Positions 60,213 to 64,000 of a stretch of 64,000 nt of DNA are shown one piece after another. The DNA lies in assembly GCA_049522755.1 (NCBI GenBank), contig JBEKNN010000003.1, positions 29,946 through 93,945 of the forward strand. Direction: 5' to 3'. The notes beneath the pieces were generated by a model. The model worked only from the letters and a program-made list of their open reading frames with translations, was not told where the DNA came from and searched no databases. How positions within the stretch are numbered: the stretch's first letter is position 1; each line of letters starts with the position of its first letter. Source of the stretch: PALSA-243 sp049522755. GTDB lineage: Bacteria > Acidobacteriota > Terriglobia > Bryobacterales > Bryobacteraceae. A program made the translations under genes and the position numbers.

Positions 60213-62321
60213 GTGGCCGATTTCAATTTGTTCCCGCGTGAGCAGATAGTCGGAATATTCCGCGGATTCCAGCAGGAAGGCGGCTTGGAGTTCCATGCCG
60301 ATCTTGTCCTCCCTTACAGAAGCGACTTCCAGCGCATCCCCATGCACGGTCAGTTTGTACTGGTACAACTCGAGACTCCGGATGAGGCCGTGCTCGGACG
60401 CATAGCTTCCTTTTCGTCCGAAGGCAAGTTGTCGTTCGGATCGGGCGAGGAATTCAATATTCGCGCGGTCCGCGAAGAGCGTCCGATTCCGGAAGACCTC
60501 AGAGAGCAATATCTCAAATACAGGATCAATATCCGCGTGCTGGGAGTTCTGCGCAAGAGCAGCTCCGGCTTGACCTTCGTGCCATCGCACCGGCGCCTCC
60601 CGCACGTGGGCAGCCCGGTAGCGTTTCCCTCCAGCCAGATCCTGCAAGAGATTGCGGGCCACAACATTGAAGGCGCGCACATCGGCCACATGGCATTCGG
60701 CGAATACATCTACGCTCCGGATGACAAGAGCCCCGGGTTGCAGGACTGGATGCAGATTGTTAAACCCGAAGTTCAAGTCCGTTTCCCGATCGAGTCACTC
60801 GTCTCGCGGCGAAGCTTCATCTTTGCCCGGGCCGGGTTCGGAAAGTCCAACCTGAACAAGCTGCTATTCAGCACGCTCTATCGCGGTACGCCTACTGTCT
60901 CGAAACGTGGCGGAAGGCGCGTGCCGGTGGGCTCCGTCATATTCGACCCTGATGGCGAGTATTTCTGGCCGGATGACAAAGGGCGGCCCGGACTATGCGA
61001 TGTGCCCGAGTTAGAGGACAAGCTGGTGGTGTTCACGCCCAGAGCGAACCCCAGTCGCTTCTATCAATCCTTCGTAGCCGGAGGTATTCGGCTGGACATC
61101 CGAAGGTTACGGCCCTCCGATGTCATCGCCATCGCGCTCGGGCCGGAGCGTCAGGAGCAACAGAATGTACGCAAGCTCAGGGGGCTGTCGCAAGAGCGAT
61201 GGGAGAGTCTCGTCAATCTCATCGATGCGAATGGCAACGGCACGCCGCTAAGCGAGATTGGCAGGCTTCTGGATCTGGATGAGCAGAGACAGGAAGCCGA
61301 GGCCGTTGCGGCGCGATCGAATATGACCGCCATCGTAAGGATGCTTCACGACCGCGGCAGCCAGTTGATGGACATGCTTATCCACGCATTATCCGAAGGT
61401 AAATTGTGCGTGGTAGACGTTTCTCAAATGCGCGGCGCACAGTCTCTGGTGCTCTCAGGGTTGATTCTGCGCCGGATCTTCGACCGGAACCAACAGGAGT
61501 TTACCAGCGCCAATCCGAAAACCATACCGACTATCGCGGTTGTCGAGGAAGCGCAGTCGGTATTAGTTGAAAATGGACCCTCATCCGAACCTTATCTCGC
61601 TTGGGTGAAAGAGGGCCGCAAGTACGACCTGGGAGCGGTGCTGATTACTCAACAGCCCGGCAGCATTCCGGGCGAGATACTTAGCCAAGGGGACAATTGG
61701 TTCATCTTTCATCTCTTGTCGGCATCGGACCTGGCCAGCTTGAAAAAAGCCAACGCGCATTTTAGCGACGACTTACTGAGCTCGCTTCTGAACGAGCCAA
61801 TACCCGGACAAGGCATCTTCTGGAGTTCAGTAGGCGGCAAACCTTATCCCGTAAGTCTTCGAGTCCTGTCCTTTGAGCTCATGCACGCGGTGCGAGATCC
61901 GGATTATAGAAAGCCGCCGGTAAGTACGTACGCTCAACATTTGCGCGAGCTATTCGCCAACACGACAGATCCGCGACAGACTGTACTGGTCCCGGATCGA
62001 AATCCGCCAGATACGGAAACCGGCAGTGAGCCTGCGCAAGTCGACGCCCTGGAGACCGCAAAGGCGGCTGCGATTCAAGCTCTGCGCGCCGACGCTCAGA
62101 CGATGAGCAAACTGAACGGGCCGGACGGGGCTCCGTGGGGAGGCATCAAGGCTGCGCTGCTGGAACATCTTTCGGAACGCCTGGACGACCGGGACAACAT
62201 CGCCTTTCGTCTGGTGAAAACCGCCATGGACCGCATTTTCGGTCCACAAGGCGACGCGTGGGAATCCTATAAGCACCCGGTCAGGGAGAAGACATATGTT
62301 CGCCGAATCATAAGGCCCTAA
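60213..62321 (+). CDS. herA: HerA-family DNA translocase/helicase
   Basis: 702 aa from a GTG. N-terminal beta-barrel (HAS-barrel-like, residues 1-150), then a FtsK/HerA ATPase: Walker A FARAGFGKSN with Lys 211, FDPDGEYFWPDD, Walker B TIAVVEEAQSVL, and ITQQPGSIPGEILSQGDNWF as sensor. The last 150 residues (after about 560) are helical and not family-typical. It would form a hexamer that pumps DNA into NurA. Such pairs act in repair, and HerA relatives also power phage-defence systems; which applies here is open. Confidence 0.88.
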   Translation: MADFNLFPREQIVGIFRGFQQEGGLEFHADLVLPYRSDFQRIPMHGQFVLVQLETPDEAVLGRIASFSSEGKLSFGSGEEFNIRAVREERPIPEDLREQYLKYRINIRVLGVLRKSSSGLTFVPSHRRLPHVGSPVAFPSSQILQEIAGHNIEGAHIGHMAFGEYIYAPDDKSPGLQDWMQIVKPEVQVRFPIESLVSRRSFIFARAGFGKSNLNKLLFSTLYRGTPTVSKRGGRRVPVGSVIFDPDGEYFWPDDKGRPGLCDVPELEDKLVVFTPRANPSRFYQSFVAGGIRLDIRRLRPSDVIAIALGPERQEQQNVRKLRGLSQERWESLVNLIDANGNGTPLSEIGRLLDLDEQRQEAEAVAARSNMTAIVRMLHDRGSQLMDMLIHALSEGKLCVVDVSQMRGAQSLVLSGLILRRIFDRNQQEFTSANPKTIPTIAVVEEAQSVLVENGPSSEPYLAWVKEGRKYDLGAVLITQQPGSIPGEILSQGDNWFIFHLLSASDLASLKKANAHFSDDLLSSLLNEPIPGQGIFWSSVGGKPYPVSLRVLSFELMHAVRDPDYRKPPVSTYAQHLRELFANTTDPRQTVLVPDRNPPDTETGSEPAQVDALETAKAAAIQALRADAQTMSKLNGPDGAPWGGIKAALLEHLSERLDDRDNIAFRLVKTAMDRIFGPQGDAWESYKHPVREKTYVRRIIRP

Positions 62322-62386
62322 ACCCCGCCGGATCGACTCGGCGCCCTCCGTTTCCCAGGGTGAAGACGGATTCACTGGCCAAGCAC

Positions 62387-62444
62387 GTGGCGCACGGGGT
62401 GCCCTCTGGGCCCTGCGTGCAGCGTTCACACTCATGTGAACGCG
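62387..62444 (+). repeat. GTGG-headed double palindrome, family A copy 5, expanded loop
   Basis: GTGGC, GCACG, then a G/C-rich insert (gggtgccctctgggccc) and TGCGTGC, followed by an intact GCGTTCACA/TGTGAACGC hairpin (loop ctca). Shares the ACATGT flank with copy 1. Confidence 0.78.
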
Positions 62445-62530
62445 ACATGTTTCGCTGCCCCTCAGGCGCGATTCCGACAAATAGAGCCGACTCCACCCAG
62501 ATCGGTTAAGCACCCCCAAACTTCTCCCTA

Positions 62531-62560
62531 TTGGACTGCATACAGCCAATATGGTATGCT
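62531..62560 (+). promoter_or_regulatory. Promoter with overlapping dyad before the MocR gene
   Basis: TTGGAC (62531-62536), 18 bases, TATGCT (62555-62560). GCATAC (62538-62543) and GTATGC (62554-62559) form a perfect inverted repeat across the spacer and -10 box, a likely autoregulatory site. The start codon follows 8 bases after the -10 box. Confidence 0.5.
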
Positions 62561-62568
62561 TTGGCTGG

Positions 62569-64000
62569 ATGCATCAGACTCCGGCACTCAATTCGAATTC
62601 GGAGATCCCGCTCTACCGTCAGCTATTTGAACACATAGCGTTACAGATACGTTCGGGCGAACTGACGCAGGGCGAGCGGCTGCCAGCCACCCGCGAATTG
62701 GCTGGCCAACTTGGACTGAACCGTACCACCGTCTCCGCTGCATACGAGCTTCTGGAGACCGAAGGTCTGATCTCCGGCCAAGTCGGCCGTGGCAGCTTTG
62801 TCACCGGATTGCCGCCCGTGCTCGGAACGGCTCGCGAATTGGCAGCCCACGCGCCCGCCTCCCCGGGCGTCAACTGGCCTCAACTGCTGGAACGTGGCGA
62901 TCAAGGTCTGAGCGCCCAGGCCGGTCCCGTGGGCCGCGATGTGATCAGCTTCGTGATGTCGCGCCCTTCGCGCGAGCTCTTTCCGCTGGACGATTTCCGC
63001 GCAAGCTGCGAAGCTGTGCTGGCGCGTCACGATCTCGCCGACATCCTCCAGCTCGGCTCGCCCAGCGGCTACGAACCGCTGCGGCGTTATCTGCTCGATG
63101 GCGCGCGCGCCCAAGGTTTGGCCACGGCCGGCGACGACCTCATCGTGACCAACGGCTGCCAGCAGGCGCTCGATCTGATCGCGCGCACCCTCTTGCGTAC
63201 GGGCGACGTGGTGGCAGTCGAAGATCCGGTGTACCCTGGCTTGAAAAGCCTGCTGACCGGAATGGGCGTGCGGCTGGCCGGAATCCCCGTCGGCGCCGAT
63301 GGAATCGATCTGCCGCAGCTTGAGCGCGTGCTCTCGCGCGAGCGGCCGCGGCTGCTGGTGGTGACGTCGAATTTTCAAAACCCCACCGGCGCGACCTTGC
63401 CCCTCGCATCGCGGCGCGCACTCCTGCAGGCCGCGCGTTCGGCGGGAGTGCCGGTAGTGGAAAACGACGCCTATGGCGAGCTGCGCTATGAAGGCGAACC
63501 GCTGGCGGCCATCAAACAATTGGACGATCAATCGGGCACCGTGCTGTTGCGCAGCTTCTCGAAGGTGAGCTTCCCCGGCCTGCGCGTGGGATGGGCGCTG
63601 GGGCCGAAAGCCCTCATCGACCGCATGCGGCACGCCAAGGAATCGTCGGATCTGCACACCGATCAGCTTTCGCAAGCGGTGCTGCTCGAGTTCGCGGAAT
63701 CGGGGCGTCTGGCGGCGCACCGCGCGTGCATGCTCGAAGCCGGCGCCACGCGATTGAGCGCTACGCTCGAGGCGTGCCGCGAGCATCTTCCGCCAGGCGC
63801 GCGCTGGACGCGTCCGCAAGGCGGGATGAATGTTTGGGTGCGGCTGCCGGAACCGCTCGACGCGGCGCAGCTTGTGCCGCGCGCGCAAAAAGAGGGCGTG
63901 GCGTATCTGCCGGGGCGGTATTTCGCGGTCTCGCGGCAGGATGCGGGCGCGTTGCGGTTGAGTTTTGCGGGCCTGCCGCCGGAGCGCATCCGGCATGGTC
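62569..64000 (+). CDS. MocR-type transcription regulator (GntR helix-turn-helix + aminotransferase domain), 3' truncated
   Basis: At least 477 aa from the ATG at 62569, open to the window end. Residues 12-80 are a GntR winged helix (IPLYRQLFEHIALQIRSGEL, LPATRELAGQLGLNRTTVSA, GQVGRGSFVTG). Residues 120 on are a fold-type I aminotransferase: GYEPLRRYLL, TNGCQQALDL, EDPVYPGL, NPTGATLP, and PLP Lys 332 in SFSKVSFPGLRVGW. MocR/PdxR regulators sense PLP or amino compounds and often control their own gene or a neighbour; the target is outside the window. Confidence 0.93.
   Translation, partial: MHQTPALNSNSEIPLYRQLFEHIALQIRSGELTQGERLPATRELAGQLGLNRTTVSAAYELLETEGLISGQVGRGSFVTGLPPVLGTARELAAHAPASPGVNWPQLLERGDQGLSAQAGPVGRDVISFVMSRPSRELFPLDDFRASCEAVLARHDLADILQLGSPSGYEPLRRYLLDGARAQGLATAGDDLIVTNGCQQALDLIARTLLRTGDVVAVEDPVYPGLKSLLTGMGVRLAGIPVGADGIDLPQLERVLSRERPRLLVVTSNFQNPTGATLPLASRRALLQAARSAGVPVVENDAYGELRYEGEPLAAIKQLDDQSGTVLLRSFSKVSFPGLRVGWALGPKALIDRMRHAKESSDLHTDQLSQAVLLEFAESGRLAAHRACMLEAGATRLSATLEACREHLPPGARWTRPQGGMNVWVRLPEPLDAAQLVPRAQKEGVAYLPGRYFAVSRQDAGALRLSFAGLPPERIRHG

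Overview
The window is G+C-rich, densely coded bacterial DNA with many 1 to 17 base gene overlaps and many GTG/TTG starts. The gene content points to an acidobacterium of the Solibacter/Bryobacter type: an ABC permease fused to an M1 aminopeptidase, a giant two-component sensor with Reg_prop/Y_Y_Y repeats, secreted carbohydrate-active enzymes, a POTRA-only surface protein, and many short palindromic intergenic repeats. This placement is inference from family content; no rRNA or tRNA gene was found to confirm it.

Layout. 0-7.2 kb: 5' end of a thiolase (minus), alginate-lyase-like enzyme, ThiE, CE15-like esterase, MetX (minus) and an S9 prolyl oligopeptidase (minus). 7.5-12.6 kb: housekeeping run rsfS-rlmH-accD-folC-plsC plus an aldo/keto reductase. 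12.7-16.2 kb: a membrane-anchored coiled-coil protein, a GT2 glycosyltransferase, KDPG aldolase and a lipoprotein with a TonB-C-like end. 16.4-21.2 kb: a tightly overlapping five-gene operon (DUF3047, extended SDR, PAP2, GNAT-like acyltransferase, serine palmitoyltransferase-like enzyme) that looks like a bacterial ceramide pathway. 21.2-23.2 kb: small accessory genes (nucleotidyltransferase pair, PIN/RHH toxin-antitoxin pair, short hypothetical genes). 23.2-29.3 kb: a ClC-CBS-TPR fusion, an NAD(P)-binding protein, a monooxygenase, an iron-type alcohol dehydrogenase and a methyltransferase. 29.9-35.3 kb: ABC ATPase with the permease-aminopeptidase fusion, then a VapBC-type pair. 35.3-41.7 kb (minus): a polysaccharide/glycan export and glycosyltransferase cluster. 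41.9-50.1 kb: sugar transporter, DUF169, coiled-coil and BON-domain envelope proteins, an amine oxidase-type flavoprotein with a threonine dehydratase-like enzyme, a POTRA protein and a PqiA-like membrane protein. 50.8-55.7 kb: GH16-like lipoprotein, giant sensor kinase and its NarL-type regulator. 55.8-59.0 kb: scpA-scpB-pseudouridine synthase-CoA-binding protein. 59.1-62.3 kb: NurA nuclease-HerA helicase pair. 62.6 kb to the end: a MocR-type regulator running off the window.

The most unusual signal lies between the genes. Twelve intergenic loci carry short elements beginning with GTGG or GTAG followed by one or two perfect stem-loops. There are four stem families (A-D), sharing the head and the small loops but with entirely different stem sequences, including one pair with a compensatory base-pair change and one locus where the sequence just before the GTGG head, including GTGG, is duplicated. 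They resemble REP elements in design. No REP-associated transposase is visible in the window.
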